Positions 30,267 to 39,798 of a DNA stretch of 64,000 nt are shown here, piece by piece. How positions within the stretch are numbered: position 1 is the first letter of the stretch; the number at the start of each line of letters is the position of its first letter. The stretch is from NCBI RefSeq assembly GCF_040537815.1, contig NZ_JBEWSZ010000001.1, positions 3,844,001 through 3,908,000 of the forward strand. Direction: 5' to 3'. A model generated the notes under the pieces. That model did not search any database and had not been told where the DNA came from. It saw only the letters and a list, made by a program, of their open reading frames with translations. The DNA comes from Mesorhizobium shangrilense (lineage in GTDB: Bacteria > Pseudomonadota > Alphaproteobacteria > Rhizobiales > Rhizobiaceae). The translations under genes and the position numbers were made by a program.

Positions 30267-31118
30267 ATGAAATGCCTGCTTATCAACCTCGACCGATCCA
30301 AGGACCGGCTCGCCCACATGACAGCCGAATTTGCCCGGCTTGGGGTGGCATTCGAGCGCATGGCGGCGATCGACGGAAGGGATCGGCCAGACTTCGATGC
30401 CATCCCGATGTACGCCAATCGCGTGATCAAGCTGCGTCTGACCGGCTCCGAGATCGGCTGCCTCCTCAGCCACAGGGCCTGCTGGGAAATCATCGCGCGG
30501 GGAGATGATCCTTACGGAGCGATTTTCGAGGACGATGTCGTCTTTTCGGAACAGGCAGGCGCTCTGCTGACCAGTTCCGACTGGATCCCCGCCGATGCCG
30601 GCATCGTCAAGCTGGAGACGTTTTTCAGTAAAACCATTATCGGCCGGAAACGTATTTCGCTCGGCCAGGGCCTTTCAGTGTCCAGGCTGTATGGACTTCA
30701 TATCGGCACGGGTGGCTACGTCATATCAAGACAATCTGCGCGCGACCTTGTCGAGGGAACGCATGAGATCGGCATTCCTGTCGACCAGGTCATGTTCAAC
30801 CCCAATCTCGCGACATCGTCCCAGAACATCATCTACCAGTCCGTTCCAGCAATTTGCGTGCAGGATCAGTTCCTCGGCGACAAGGCCGTCGGATTGCCGA
30901 GCCTGATCAAGGATCAACGCATGGATCTGTTGCTTGCCAACGGCCTTCTGGAGCGGCGCAAGCCCAGGTTGGCGAAGAAGATCGGCATCGAAATCAGGCG
31001 GCTGGCGAGGCAGATCGCCAATTTCTGCCGCCTCCGACAGGCGAAGGTCATCCCGTTCGATTACCACGGTGAGCATTTCCGCCCGCCTCGTACCCAGCGC
31101 CGTGAGAACGCGGTATAG
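30267..31118 (+). CDS. glycosyltransferase family 25 (LPS-type)
   Basis: A 283-aa GT25-like transferase. The family pattern is clear: an N-terminal LLINLDRSKDR, then RLTGSEIGCLLSH (57-69), the nucleotide-sugar motif IFEDDVVF (86-93) and DQVMFNP near 173. These enzymes add a hexose to lipopolysaccharide or another glycan on the cytoplasmic side. No other polysaccharide gene is nearby. The 3' end lies in one copy of an imperfect 59-base tandem duplication that continues into the glnD leader. Confidence 0.88.
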   Translation: MKCLLINLDRSKDRLAHMTAEFARLGVAFERMAAIDGRDRPDFDAIPMYANRVIKLRLTGSEIGCLLSHRACWEIIARGDDPYGAIFEDDVVFSEQAGALLTSSDWIPADAGIVKLETFFSKTIIGRKRISLGQGLSVSRLYGLHIGTGGYVISRQSARDLVEGTHEIGIPVDQVMFNPNLATSSQNIIYQSVPAICVQDQFLGDKAVGLPSLIKDQRMDLLLANGLLERRKPRLAKKIGIEIRRLARQIANFCRLRQAKVIPFDYHGEHFRPPRTQRRENAV

Positions 31119-31207
31119 GCGCCGCCAGAACGGTGACGTTGGCCGGGCATACCCACGGCCGCGAAAACGCGCTATAGACGCCGCCGAAAAGGCGAGGCCA
31201 ACCAGCA
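31091..31207. repeat. imperfect tandem duplication at GT25 end / glnD leader
   Basis: Two adjacent units (31091-31149 and 31150-31207) begin TACCCA and share GAACGCGGTATAGGCGCCGCC / AAACGCGCTATAGACGCCGCC. Unit one encodes the last residues and the TAG stop of the GT25 gene; unit two is the leader of glnD, ending just before its ATG. Divergence is about a quarter of positions, so the duplication is old. Confidence 0.6.
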
Positions 31208-31210
31208 CTT

Positions 31211-34015
31211 ATGGCAAGAATCTCCCTGAAGCTCGATGAACTGATCGACGGCGAAGCCTTGCGCCGCGAAATGAGTGCGCTGACCGCGGCGACGGCCGGC
31301 GATGGCTCCGGGCAAGCCGCGCGCACGGGCGTTCTCCAGCTTCTCAAGGGCAGGCTGGCGGACGGTCGCAAGACAGCCGAGCGCATGCTGATGGACGATG
31401 GCGGCGGCACCGCCTGCGCCGAGCGGCTCTCGCATCTGATGGATGAGATCATCCGTGCGCTCTATGATTTTGCCGTCACCCATGTCTACCGGGTGAAGAA
31501 CCCATCATCGGCGGAGCGCATGGCCGTGGTCGCCGTGGGCGGCTATGGCCGCGGCACGCTGGCGCCGGGTTCCGACATCGACCTCCTGTTCCTGCTCCCC
31601 TACAAGCAGACGCCGTGGGGCGAGCAGATCGTCGAGTACATGCTCTACATGCTGTGGGACCTGGGGCTGAAGGTCGGCCATGCCACCCGCAACATCGACG
31701 AATGCCTGAGATTGTCGCGCACCGATGTCACGATCCGGACCTCGATCCTCGAGGCGCGTTTCCTGTGGGGCGAGATCAAGCTCTATGATGAACTGATGCT
31801 GCGCTTCGACCACGAAGTGGTGCGCACGACCGGGCCGGAATATGTGCAGGCCAAGCTCGCCGAACGTGACGAACGTCATGCCAAGGCCGGCGAAAGCCGC
31901 TATCTGGTCGAGCCCAATGTCAAGGACGGCAAGGGCGGCCTGCGTGACCTGCAGACGCTGTTCTGGATCGGCAAGTATTTCTACCGGGTGCGCACTGGCG
32001 AGGAACTGGTCGACAAGGGCGTGTTCACCGAAGCCGAGTACCGCGAGTTCCAGAAGGCCGAGGATTTTCTCTGGGCGGTGCGCTGCCATATGCATTTCCT
32101 CACCGGCAAGGCCGAGGAGCGGCTGCATTTCGATATCCAGCGCGAAATCGCCGAGCGGCTCGGCTACACCACTCATCCCGGCCTTTCGGCGGTCGAGCGG
32201 TTCATGAAGCACTACTTCCTTGTCGCCAAGGATGTCGGCGACCTCACCCGTATCTTCTGCGCAGCACTCGAGGAGGAGCAGGCCAAGCATGTGCCGGGCT
32301 TCAACCGAATCTTCCTCACCTTCTCGCGCCGCAAGCGCAAGCTTGCCGGCACGTCCGACTTCATTGTCGACAATCATCGCATCAACATCGCCGATGACCA
32401 GGTGTTCGAGCGCGATCCGGTCAATCTTCTGCGGCTCTTCTGGTTCGCCGACAAGCATGGGCTGGAGTTCCATCCGGACGCGCTGAAGCTGCTGACCCGC
32501 TCGCTCGGGCTGGTCAACAAGGCACTGCGCCGCGACGAGGAGGCCAACCGGCTTTTCCTCGACATATTGACGTCTGACCGAAACGCCGAACTCAATCTGC
32601 GGCGCATGAACGAAGCGGGCCTGCTGGGAAAGCTCATCCCGGACTTCGGCAAGATCGTCGCCATGATGCAGTTCTCGATGTACCACCACTATACGGTGGA
32701 CGAGCATCTGATCCGCTGCATCGGCGTGCTGGCCGAGATCGAGCGCGGCGACGGCGAGAAGATCCATCCGCTCTCCCACACGCTGATGCCGGGCCTGAGG
32801 AAGAGCCGCGAGGCGCTCTATGTCGCCGTGCTCCTGCACGACATTGCCAAGGGCAGGCCGGAGGACCATTCCGAGGCAGGCGCCAGGATTGCACGGCGCA
32901 TCTGCCCGCATATGGGACTGTCGCCAGCCGACACCGAGACGGTCGCATGGCTGGTGGAGAACCATCTCGTCATGTCGATGACGGCACAGACCCGCGATCT
33001 CAACGACCGCAAGACGATCGAGGATTTTGCAGCGATCGTGCAGTCGGTCGAACGGCTGAAGCTGCTGCTCATTCTCACGGTCTGCGATATCAGGGGTGTT
33101 GGGCCGGGCGTCTGGAACGGCTGGAAGGGGCAGTTGCTGCGCACGCTCTACTACGAGACCGAACTGCTTTTGACCGGGGGGTTTTCGGAAGTGTCGCGCG
33201 CGCAGCGCACCGCGGCGGCACGCGAGCGGCTTGCAGAGGCGCTTGCCGACTGGCCCGACGAGGCCCGCAAGCGCTATGTCGCCCTGCACTACGAGAACTA
33301 TCTGCTGGCTGTCGACCTTGCCGACCAGATCCGTCATGCCGAATTCATTCGCGAAGCGGATATCGCCGGCAACAGGCTGGCCACCATGGTCAAGACCCGC
33401 GAGTTCGAGGCGGTGACTGAAATCACCGTGCTGGCACAGGATCATCCGCGCCTGCTATCGGTCATCGCCGGCGCCTGTGCCGGAGCCGGCGGCAACATTG
33501 TCGACGCGCAGATCTTCACCACATCGGACGGCCGCGCGCTGGACACCATCCTGATCTCGAGGGAATTCGACCGTGACGAGGATGAACGCCGTCGCGCCGA
33601 GCGCGTCGGACGGCTGATCGAGGATGTGCTGTCCGGCAAGAGCTGGCTGCCGGAGATGATCGAGAAACGCACCAAGCCGCGGCGCGGCTCCAAGGTGTTC
33701 AAGATCCCGCCGCGCGCCGAAATCCGCAACACCTTGTCGAACCGGTTCTCGGTGATCGAGGTCGAGGGACTGGACCGGCCAGGCCTGCTGTCGGAGATCA
33801 CAGGGACGCTGTCCGACCTGTCGCTCGACATTGCTTCGGCCCACATCACCACTTTCGGCGAAAAGGTCATCGACACGTTCTATGTCACCGATCTCACCGG
33901 CCAGAAGATCGACAGCCCGGCGCGCACCAACGCCATCCACAACAGGCTGATCGCGGCGCTGGAAGGCATCACGCCCGAGCGTGGCGGCGGCAAGGCCAAG
34001 GCGGCCGCCGAGTGA
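31211..34015 (+). CDS. glnD: [protein-PII] uridylyltransferase / uridylyl-removing enzyme
   Basis: A 934-aa bifunctional nitrogen sensor that uridylylates PII proteins under nitrogen limitation and deuridylylates them when glutamine is high. The nucleotidyltransferase motif [17 protein letters not shown] is near 109-125, and an HD domain ([15 protein letters not shown]) near 540. Two C-terminal ACT domains follow (about 735-810 and 850-925), which bind glutamine. The length is normal. The start ATG at 31211 has only a weak ribosome site. murJ follows 46 bases later, a common rhizobial order. Confidence 0.97.
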   Translation: MARISLKLDELIDGEALRREMSALTAATAGDGSGQAARTGVLQLLKGRLADGRKTAERMLMDDGGGTACAERLSHLMDEIIRALYDFAVTHVYRVKNPSSAERMAVVAVGGYGRGTLAPGSDIDLLFLLPYKQTPWGEQIVEYMLYMLWDLGLKVGHATRNIDECLRLSRTDVTIRTSILEARFLWGEIKLYDELMLRFDHEVVRTTGPEYVQAKLAERDERHAKAGESRYLVEPNVKDGKGGLRDLQTLFWIGKYFYRVRTGEELVDKGVFTEAEYREFQKAEDFLWAVRCHMHFLTGKAEERLHFDIQREIAERLGYTTHPGLSAVERFMKHYFLVAKDVGDLTRIFCAALEEEQAKHVPGFNRIFLTFSRRKRKLAGTSDFIVDNHRINIADDQVFERDPVNLLRLFWFADKHGLEFHPDALKLLTRSLGLVNKALRRDEEANRLFLDILTSDRNAELNLRRMNEAGLLGKLIPDFGKIVAMMQFSMYHHYTVDEHLIRCIGVLAEIERGDGEKIHPLSHTLMPGLRKSREALYVAVLLHDIAKGRPEDHSEAGARIARRICPHMGLSPADTETVAWLVENHLVMSMTAQTRDLNDRKTIEDFAAIVQSVERLKLLLILTVCDIRGVGPGVWNGWKGQLLRTLYYETELLLTGGFSEVSRAQRTAAARERLAEALADWPDEARKRYVALHYENYLLAVDLADQIRHAEFIREADIAGNRLATMVKTREFEAVTEITVLAQDHPRLLSVIAGACAGAGGNIVDAQIFTTSDGRALDTILISREFDRDEDERRRAERVGRLIEDVLSGKSWLPEMIEKRTKPRRGSKVFKIPPRAEIRNTLSNRFSVIEVEGLDRPGLLSEITGTLSDLSLDIASAHITTFGEKVIDTFYVTDLTGQKIDSPARTNAIHNRLIAALEGITPERGGGKAKAAAE

Positions 34016-34061
34016 CGTCCCTACTCCACTTGTCCCAAAATCGCAGGCAGTTTCCAGACCT

Positions 34062-35660
34062 ATGAGCCTTGTCAGAAAATTCGCGACGGTCGCTTCCGGC
34101 ACGTTGATGAGCCGGGCGCTCGGCTTTGGCCGCGAAATGCTGATGGCGGCAGCACTCGGCACTGGACCGATCGCCGACGCCTTCAACGCCGCCTTCCAGT
34201 TTCCCAACACCTTTCGCCGGCTGTTCGCCGAAGGCGCCTTCAACGCCGCCTTCGTGCCGCTCTTCGCCAAGGAGATCGAGACCCACGGCACCGATGGCGC
34301 CAAGCGCTTTTCGGAGGAAGTGTTCGGCGTGCTGTTTTCGGCGCTGCTGGCGCTGACCATCGCCATGGAACTGGCGATGCCGCTGATCGTGCGCTACCTG
34401 GTGGCGCCGGGCTTTGCCGAAACGCCGGGCAAGTTCGAGATGACCGTCCGTCTTGCGACGATCATGTTCCCCTATCTGATCTGCATGTCGCTCGCGGCGA
34501 TGATGGCGGGCATGCTGAATTCGTTGCGCCGCTATTTCGCGGCTGCCATCGCACCCGCCTTCCTGAACATCATCCTGATCGGTGTGCTGGCCTACGCATG
34601 GTACCATGGCCTGGATGCGCATGACGTCGGGTTCGGCCTGTCCTGGGGCGTGCTGGCAGCGGGCATCGTGCAACTCGCCATCGTCTGGGTAGCGGTGCGC
34701 AATGCCGGCATCGCGATCGGTTTTCGCCGGCCGAAGCTGACGCCCAACGTCAAGCGGCTCCTGATCCTGGCGCTGCCTGCCGCGATCACCGGCGGCATCA
34801 CCCAGATCAACCAGCTGATCGGCACGGCGATCGCATCGGCGCAAAACAGCGCGGTCTCCTCGCTTGCTTATGCCGATCGCGTCTACCAGTTGCCGCTCGG
34901 CGTCGTCGGCGTCGCCGTCGCCATCGTGCTTTTGCCCGAACTGTCCAGAGCACTGAAGTCCGGCAATCTGATCGAGGCGGCCAATCTGCAGAACCGTTCG
35001 GTCGAGTTCACCCTGTTCCTGACCCTGCCGGCCGCCGCCGCTCTTTGGGTGATGTCCGAGCCGATCGTGCGGCTGGTCTATGAGCGCGGGGCGTTTGCCG
35101 CCAACCACTCGACGCCGACGGTGGCGGCGATCCTGGCGATTTTCGGCTTGGGCTTGCCGGCTTTCGTGCTGATCAAGGCATTCACGCCCGGCTATTTCGC
35201 CCGTGAGGACACGCGCACGCCGATGATCTTTGCCGCCATCTCGGTGGCGGTGAACGTCACCACGGCGCTGACGCTGTTTCCGTCGATGGGCGCGCCCGGC
35301 ATCGCGGTGGCCTCCGCCGTGGCCGGCTGGGTCAATGCGGTGATGCTGCTCGGGACACTGATCCGGCGTGGCCACTGGGGCCGCGACGTGCCCTTGCTGA
35401 AGCGTATCCCTCGGCTGGTTCTGTCGGCGCTCGTGATGGGCGTCGCACTCTATTTCGCCGAACACTGGCTGGCCGCCAGGATCGGCCCCGGTTCGCCACT
35501 GCTGATCAAGGCGACGACAGTGCTGGCGCTGGTAGCCGGCGGGGCGATGCTCTATTTCGTCACCGCCTTCGCCACTGGCGGCGCCGATTTCGGCATGATC
35601 CGGCGCAATGCGACGCGCAAGGGCGCCCCGGCGATTAAGGGACAGTCTCGAGATCCGTGA
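34062..35660 (+). CDS. murJ: lipid II flippase MurJ
   Basis: A 532-aa inner-membrane protein of the MOP superfamily (MviN) that flips lipid II to the periplasm for peptidoglycan synthesis. It begins MSLVRKFATVASGTLMSRALG and has the conserved ADAFNAAFQFPNTFRRLFAEGAF near 31-53 (RRLFAEGAF carries functional Arg), with about 14 helices. The ATG at 34062 fits the family start; the frame is open upstream into the glnD end but that part is not conserved. It is probably co-transcribed with glnD. Confidence 0.96.
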   Translation: MSLVRKFATVASGTLMSRALGFGREMLMAAALGTGPIADAFNAAFQFPNTFRRLFAEGAFNAAFVPLFAKEIETHGTDGAKRFSEEVFGVLFSALLALTIAMELAMPLIVRYLVAPGFAETPGKFEMTVRLATIMFPYLICMSLAAMMAGMLNSLRRYFAAAIAPAFLNIILIGVLAYAWYHGLDAHDVGFGLSWGVLAAGIVQLAIVWVAVRNAGIAIGFRRPKLTPNVKRLLILALPAAITGGITQINQLIGTAIASAQNSAVSSLAYADRVYQLPLGVVGVAVAIVLLPELSRALKSGNLIEAANLQNRSVEFTLFLTLPAAAALWVMSEPIVRLVYERGAFAANHSTPTVAAILAIFGLGLPAFVLIKAFTPGYFAREDTRTPMIFAAISVAVNVTTALTLFPSMGAPGIAVASAVAGWVNAVMLLGTLIRRGHWGRDVPLLKRIPRLVLSALVMGVALYFAEHWLAARIGPGSPLLIKATTVLALVAGGAMLYFVTAFATGGADFGMIRRNATRKGAPAIKGQSRDP

Positions 35661-35690
35661 AGCGGACCGTAGCGAGCCGCTCGGCAAGCA

Positions 35691-35855
35691 TCAGTCGTCG
35701 CCAGACAATTCGTCGTAGACCGGGCGCGGCAGCGGTTTGCGTGCCTGCTCGCTGAGTACGATTCCGAATTCGGCCCGAAGCCGCGCCGCTGTCTCCAGCG
35801 GCGTCTCGCGGCTGCGGCGTTCCAAAACTTCCTCGTTGTTGACGTTGATGGGCAT
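35691..35855 (-). CDS. small VapB-like antitoxin, possibly truncated
   Basis: A 54-aa open frame with ATG at 35855 and TGA at 35691. It begins MPINVNNEEV and ends RPVYDELSGDD, which look like the two ends of VapB / Rv0623-type antitoxins (N-terminal beta strand; C-terminal toxin-contact tail). The usual middle segment with T-K-T-E-A-V-R is absent and the protein is about 25 residues short of that family. No PIN toxin follows. It may be a decayed antitoxin or a real short variant. Ribosome site is weak. Confidence 0.45.
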   Translation of the reverse strand: MPINVNNEEVLERRSRETPLETAARLRAEFGIVLSEQARKPLPRPVYDELSGDD

Positions 35856-35911
35856 CTTATTTCTCATCAGATCGTATGCGGAAAATGTTCCGCCATACTA
35901 TACATTGCGAT

Positions 35912-36093
35912 GTCGGCGCCGCCCCTCATTGTCCTGCCGGACATTTCTCCCCGTAAACGGGGAGAAAGTAGCTGACCGCAACGCAGCGCCTCTCTTGCAG
36001 CGCTGGCGATTGGGGAAACCGGTGATGACCGCGCCTTTCTCCCCGTCTCTATACGGGGAGAAATGTCCGGCAGGACAGTGAGGGGCGGCGCGG
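35912..36093. repeat. rhizobial palindromic repeat with TCTCCCCGT arms, copy 1
   Basis: A long inverted repeat. The left arm (from 35912, with GCCGCCCCTCATTGTCCTGC then CGGACATTTCTCCCCGT) pairs with a right arm ending near 36093. The arms differ at only a few positions. Inside are two smaller hairpins, CTCCCCGTaaACGGGGAG and CTCCCCGTctctatACGGGGAG. The same architecture recurs at 42138-42322. It lies between the small VapB-like gene and trpS; the 243 bases after it (36094-36336) hold nothing I recognise. Confidence 0.75.
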
Positions 36094-36336
36094 ACCTGTC
36101 AGGCTGAGGGACAGACGCAACAAGCACGACGCCCGACAACATCGAACAAACAATTCAGCTGAGGCAATGGCTGTGCGGGTTCTCCTGCCTCTTGATCCTC
36201 TCCCCGCTCTCGTCCATAAGCGCGCCGTCGCAATCCTTTCGCCGCGCGCGGTTTCCAGCCGCGTGATTGGCTCCGAAAAGTCCGCACTTTTTGGAATCAT
36301 GCTTATACGGCCCTCCACAAGCCAAGAGGAACAGCC

Positions 36337-37404
36337 ATGTCCGCCTTCAAGCCACTCGTCTTCTCCGGTGTCCAGCCGACCGGCAATCTGCATCTCGGCA
36401 ACTATCTCGGCGCCATCAAGAAATTCGTCGCCCTGCAGGACACATCCGACTGCATCTATTGCGTCGTCGACCTGCATTCGCTGACAGCCCAACTCGTCCA
36501 TGAAGACCTCGCCGACCAGACGCGGTCGATCACGGCGGCGTTCCTGGCCTCCGGCATCGACCCGAAGAAGCACATCGTCTTCAACCAGTCGCGGGTCATG
36601 CAGCATGCCGAACTCGCCTGGATCTTCAATTGCGTGGCGCGCATCGGCTGGATGAACCGCATGACGCAGTTCAAGGACAAGGCCGGCAAGGACCGCGAGA
36701 ACGCTTCGCTCGGCCTGCTGGCCTATCCGAGCCTGATGGCGGCCGACATCCTGCTCTACCGCGCCACGCATGTGCCGGTGGGCGAAGACCAGAAGCAGCA
36801 CCTGGAACTGACGCGTGACATCGCGCAGAAGTTCAACAACGACTTCTCGGACCGCATCGCCAGCCTTGGCGTCGGTGTCGAGATGCAGGTCGGCGAAGAG
36901 ACCGTGCATGGCTATTTCCCGCTGACCGAGCCGGTCATCGGCGGGCCGGCGGCGCGCATCATGTCGCTGCGCGACGGTTCGAAGAAAATGTCGAAGTCGG
37001 ACCCGTCGGACCTGTCGCGCATCAACCTGACGGATGATGCCGATGCGATCTCCAAGAAGATCCGCAAGGCGAAGACCGACCCGGAAGCGTTGCCGAGCGA
37101 ACTGGACGGTCTGGCCTCTCGTCCCGAGGCGGAAAATCTGGTCGGCATCTATGCGGGTCTCGCCGAGATTTCGAAGGAAGCCGTGCTGAAGGAGTTCGCC
37201 GGCCAGCAGTTTTCGGTGTTCAAGCCGGCGCTGGCCGACCTTGCGGTGGAAAAGCTGGCGCCCATCGCCAGCGAGATGCGCCGCATTTCCGACGACCGCG
37301 CCTATGTCGACGCGGTGCTGAAGGACGGCGGCGATCGCGCCCGCGTTCTGGCCGAAGCGACGATGAAGACGGTTCGCGACATCATCGGCCTGCTGCAGGG
37401 CTGA
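36337..37404 (+). CDS. trpS: tryptophanyl-tRNA synthetase
   Basis: A 355-aa class I aminoacyl-tRNA synthetase charging tRNA-Trp. The HIGH-type motif is PTGNLHLGN (14-22) and the KMSKS loop is present as KKMSKS near 217-222, with the [13 protein letters not shown] tryptophan-pocket region between them. The ATG at 36337 has GAGGAA at 36326-36331. Length is typical for rhizobial TrpS. The universal stress gene follows 104 bases later on the same strand. Confidence 0.97.
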   Translation: MSAFKPLVFSGVQPTGNLHLGNYLGAIKKFVALQDTSDCIYCVVDLHSLTAQLVHEDLADQTRSITAAFLASGIDPKKHIVFNQSRVMQHAELAWIFNCVARIGWMNRMTQFKDKAGKDRENASLGLLAYPSLMAADILLYRATHVPVGEDQKQHLELTRDIAQKFNNDFSDRIASLGVGVEMQVGEETVHGYFPLTEPVIGGPAARIMSLRDGSKKMSKSDPSDLSRINLTDDADAISKKIRKAKTDPEALPSELDGLASRPEAENLVGIYAGLAEISKEAVLKEFAGQQFSVFKPALADLAVEKLAPIASEMRRISDDRAYVDAVLKDGGDRARVLAEATMKTVRDIIGLLQG

Positions 37405-37508
37405 TCCGCGTCGTCAGTGCGTTGCACAACACTTGCCCGAGACCGGCGGCTTGCCGCCGGTCAGCCATGGTGGCAGATTGCGCGCGAAAACACACCGAGT
37501 AGATAGAC

Positions 37509-38000
37509 ATGGTCTCCAAACGCCTCAGTCGCGAAGCCGGTCATCGCCGCAAGTTCCTGGCGATCATCGACGACACGCCGGAATGCGAGCGCGCCGTCGC
37601 CTATGCGTCGAAGCGGGCGCAGAGCACCAACGGCACGCTCGTGCTGCTCTACGTCATCGAGCCCGACGATTTCCAACACTGGCTGGGCGTCGAGAAGATC
37701 ATGCGCGAGGAGGCCACCGCCACGGCGCGCGGCACCCTTGATCGCTATGCCAACAAGGTGCGCCAGAAACTCGGCATCGAGCCGGAAGTGGTTGTGCGCG
37801 AAGGCAAGCCCACGGAAGAAATCCACAAGCTGATCGAGGAAGACCAGGACATTGCCATCCTTGTGTTGGCGGCGGGCGCCGGCAAGGAGGGGCCGGGGCC
37901 GCTGGTCGGCGCGGTGGCCGGCAAGGGCGCCGCCTTCCCGATTCCGGTGACCGTGGTGCCGCAGAATCTTTCGGACGAGGAGATCGACAGCCTGGCGTGA
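37509..38000 (+). CDS. universal stress protein (UspA family)
   Basis: A 163-aa UspA-fold protein with an N-terminal RKFLAIIDDTPECERAVAYA and a C-terminal ILVLAAGAGKEGPGPLVGAVAGKG that replaces the usual G-x2-G-x9-G-S/T ATP loop with a Gly/Ala/Pro-rich variant. Family members bind ATP or dimerise under stress; whether this one binds ATP is doubtful. Its TGA stop is the first codon of dispersed palindromic repeat copy B. Confidence 0.88.
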   Translation: MVSKRLSREAGHRRKFLAIIDDTPECERAVAYASKRAQSTNGTLVLLYVIEPDDFQHWLGVEKIMREEATATARGTLDRYANKVRQKLGIEPEVVVREGKPTEEIHKLIEEDQDIAILVLAAGAGKEGPGPLVGAVAGKGAAFPIPVTVVPQNLSDEEIDSLA

Positions 38001-38067
38001 GGTGTATTGATCTCCAGGTGATGCCGACCTGCAAATGCTCGGCCTGACCGGAAGCTCAACACACCTT
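37998..38067. repeat. dispersed palindromic repeat, copy B
   Basis: A 70-base imperfect palindrome with outer arms TGAGGTGTATTGA and CTCAACACACCTTCA and inner CAGGTGATGCC / CGGCCTGACC. It is the simple form of the element also seen, with a nested insert, at 12402-12547. In both places the element begins exactly at the TGA stop codon of the upstream gene. It may act as a terminator or mRNA 3' stabiliser. Confidence 0.7.
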
Positions 38068-38155
38068 CAAGAGAGCGGCAGAAGCCGCAAAAACATTCCG
38101 CCAGCCAGCCGTTCCGGCGATGCGTTTCGCTTGAATGTCCCGCCGATAGAGCCTA

Positions 38156-38172
38156 TTTAGAATTATTCCAAA
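38156..38172. promoter_or_regulatory. Irr-type iron control element (ICE box) upstream of nfu
   Basis: TTTAGAATTATTCCAAA is a 17-base near-palindrome with one mismatched pair. It agrees closely with the rhizobial ICE/Irr consensus, which is built on TTTAGAA-n3-TTCTAAA. It ends 31 bases before the ATG of the Nfu scaffold gene, where a promoter is expected. Irr, the haem-responsive Fur-family regulator of Rhizobiales, would repress this Fe-S assembly gene under low iron. The TGCCCG-CAA-CGGGCA hairpin (38178-38192) follows. Confidence 0.7.
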
Positions 38173-38203
38173 CTAGTTGCCCGCAACGGGCATGGAGACA
38201 GCC

Positions 38204-38773
38204 ATGTTCATCCAGACCGAATCGACGCCGAACCCGGCGACGCTGAAATTCCTGCCTGGCAAGGAAGTGCTTGTCGAAGGCACTGCGGATTTCCGCGATG
38301 CCGACAGCGCCGCCGTGGCCTCGCCGCTGGCAGGCCGGCTGTTCGAGATCCCCGGCGTCACCGGCGTGTTCTTCGGCTATGATTTCATCACGGTGACCAA
38401 GGACGGACCCGACTGGCAGCATCTGAAGCCGGCGATTCTCGGCGCCATCATGGAGCATTTCATGTCCGGCGCGCCGGTGATGACCAAAGCCGGCCCTGCC
38501 GCCGAAACCAGCCAGACCGGCGAGTTCTACGACAAGGCCGACGAGGAACTCGTCATCACCATCAAGGAACTGCTGGACACGCGGGTGCGTCCGGCCGTGG
38601 CGCAGGACGGCGGCGACATCACCTTCCGTGGTTTCGAGAACGGCACCGTGTTCCTGCACATGAAGGGTGCCTGCGCCGGCTGCCCGTCATCGACGGCGAC
38701 GCTCAAGCACGGCATCCAGAATCTGCTTCGGCATTTCGTGCCGGAAGTGCAGCAGGTGGAACAGGTTTCCTGA
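38204..38773 (+). CDS. NifU-like Fe-S cluster scaffold (Nfu)
   Basis: A 189-aa Nfu protein that carries and transfers 4Fe-4S clusters. Residues 1-88 are the Nfu N-terminal domain (MFIQTESTPNPATLKFLPG). The C-terminal NifU domain holds the cluster ligands CAGC (Cys157, Cys160). The ATG at 38204 follows GGAGA at 38194-38198. Upstream lies an Irr-type box, so iron control is likely; in Rhizobium leguminosarum an Fe-S scaffold gene (fssA) is reported in the Irr regulon. A strong terminator follows. Confidence 0.95.
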   Translation: MFIQTESTPNPATLKFLPGKEVLVEGTADFRDADSAAVASPLAGRLFEIPGVTGVFFGYDFITVTKDGPDWQHLKPAILGAIMEHFMSGAPVMTKAGPAAETSQTGEFYDKADEELVITIKELLDTRVRPAVAQDGGDITFRGFENGTVFLHMKGACAGCPSSTATLKHGIQNLLRHFVPEVQQVEQVS

Positions 38774-38827
38774 TCACCCGCCGGTCGCCAAGCGGCGGTA
38801 CGAAATCATCACAGCGATAAAAACAAA

Positions 38828-38853
38828 AAACCGGGCCAAAGTGCCCGGTTTTC
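38828..38853. terminator. rho-independent terminator after nfu
   Basis: A perfect 10-bp stem, AAAACCGGGC (38828-38837) and GCCCGGTTTT (38844-38853), with a 6-base loop, preceded by A-rich and followed by T-rich sequence. It lies 55 bases after the nfu stop and about 100 bases from the end of the convergent L,D-transpeptidase gene, so it can serve both strands. Confidence 0.85.
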
Positions 38854-38955
38854 TGTTTGGGACGTCAGTTGTTGCCTAGACGGTCCGCGTATGAAAGCTG
38901 CTAATTTCTAGTGTGATCACGATCTTTCCGACAACCGGATTTCCCGGACCATGGC

Positions 38956-39573
38956 CTAAAGAACAATGACCTTGGCGCCGACTTCGGCACGATCATAGAG
39001 GTCAATGATATCCTGGTTCATCAGACGGATGCAGCCTGACGACATCGCCTTGCCGATCGAGTTCCATTCCGGGCTGCCATGCAGGCGATAGCCCATGTCG
39101 CCACCCTTGTTGAACAGATACAAAGCGCGCGCGCCGAGCGGGTTCTTCAACCCCGGATCCATGCCGTTGGCAAACTTGGCCAGTTCCGGCTGGCGCTTGA
39201 CCATTTCGCGCGGTGGCGTCCAGGTCGGCCATTCACGCTTCAGCGCAACGTGCGCGGTGCCGTGCCATTCGAATCCCTCGCGGCCAACGCCAATGCCGTA
39301 GCGAATGGCCCGGCCGTCATCCTCGACGAAGTAGAGGAACTTGTTCTGGGTATCGACGATGATCGTGCCCGGCTTTTCCTTGGTGTCGTAGTCCACCTCT
39401 TGCCGATGGAACTGCCTCGGCACCTTCTCGATCGGGATGCGCGGCAGCTGGTAGCCAGCGTCTGTGACCGCGCCATAGTCGTTGGAGAATATTTGCGACC
39501 CGATGGTGCTGCAACCGCTGATGGCAGCTGACAGGGTAAGAGCGGCGACGATTGCAAACGACTTCATGCGCAT
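38956..39573 (-). CDS. L,D-transpeptidase (YkuD), predicted lipoprotein
   Basis: A 205-aa periplasmic L,D-transpeptidase that makes 3-3 peptidoglycan crosslinks or attaches proteins to the wall. A signal (SFAIVAALTLSAAIS) ends in a lipobox SGC, so it should be lipidated. The YkuD active site is complete: RLHGSPEWNSIGKAMSSGCIR, with the catalytic Cys near 181. The start is the ATG at 39573 (MRMKSF); an upstream in-frame start would add eight poor residues. Its convergent neighbour is nfu. Confidence 0.92.
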   Translation of the reverse strand: MRMKSFAIVAALTLSAAISGCSTIGSQIFSNDYGAVTDAGYQLPRIPIEKVPRQFHRQEVDYDTKEKPGTIIVDTQNKFLYFVEDDGRAIRYGIGVGREGFEWHGTAHVALKREWPTWTPPREMVKRQPELAKFANGMDPGLKNPLGARALYLFNKGGDMGYRLHGSPEWNSIGKAMSSGCIRLMNQDIIDLYDRAEVGAKVIVL

Positions 39574-39798
39574 AAGTTGATCCGATGCCCCGCCCAACGT
39601 CAGCGGCCCGAGTCAGCCGCTTTTCACCGCCATTCATGCTGGCATTTGCTTTGCTTGCCAAGCGCGCGATGCCGATATGCGGGAATTGACGGGCTGGTAA
39701 CCTTATCACTATGGCATTTCGGCAACATGCCTCACAGGATTGTGAAGGAAATTCAATGAGGGCGACATCGAACGGTTACCTGGAATCGGGGAGCCGCC

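Noticed and set aside
38178..38192. TGCCCG-CAA-CGGGCA as a terminator
   Set aside because: It lies between the Irr box and the nfu start with no T run, so termination there would silence nfu; a leader hairpin or chance is more likely.
39663..39798. CueR-type operator in front of the broken hmrR gene
   Set aside because: A TTGACG is present, but no CTTCC-n-GGAAG dyad like that of copA can be seen.
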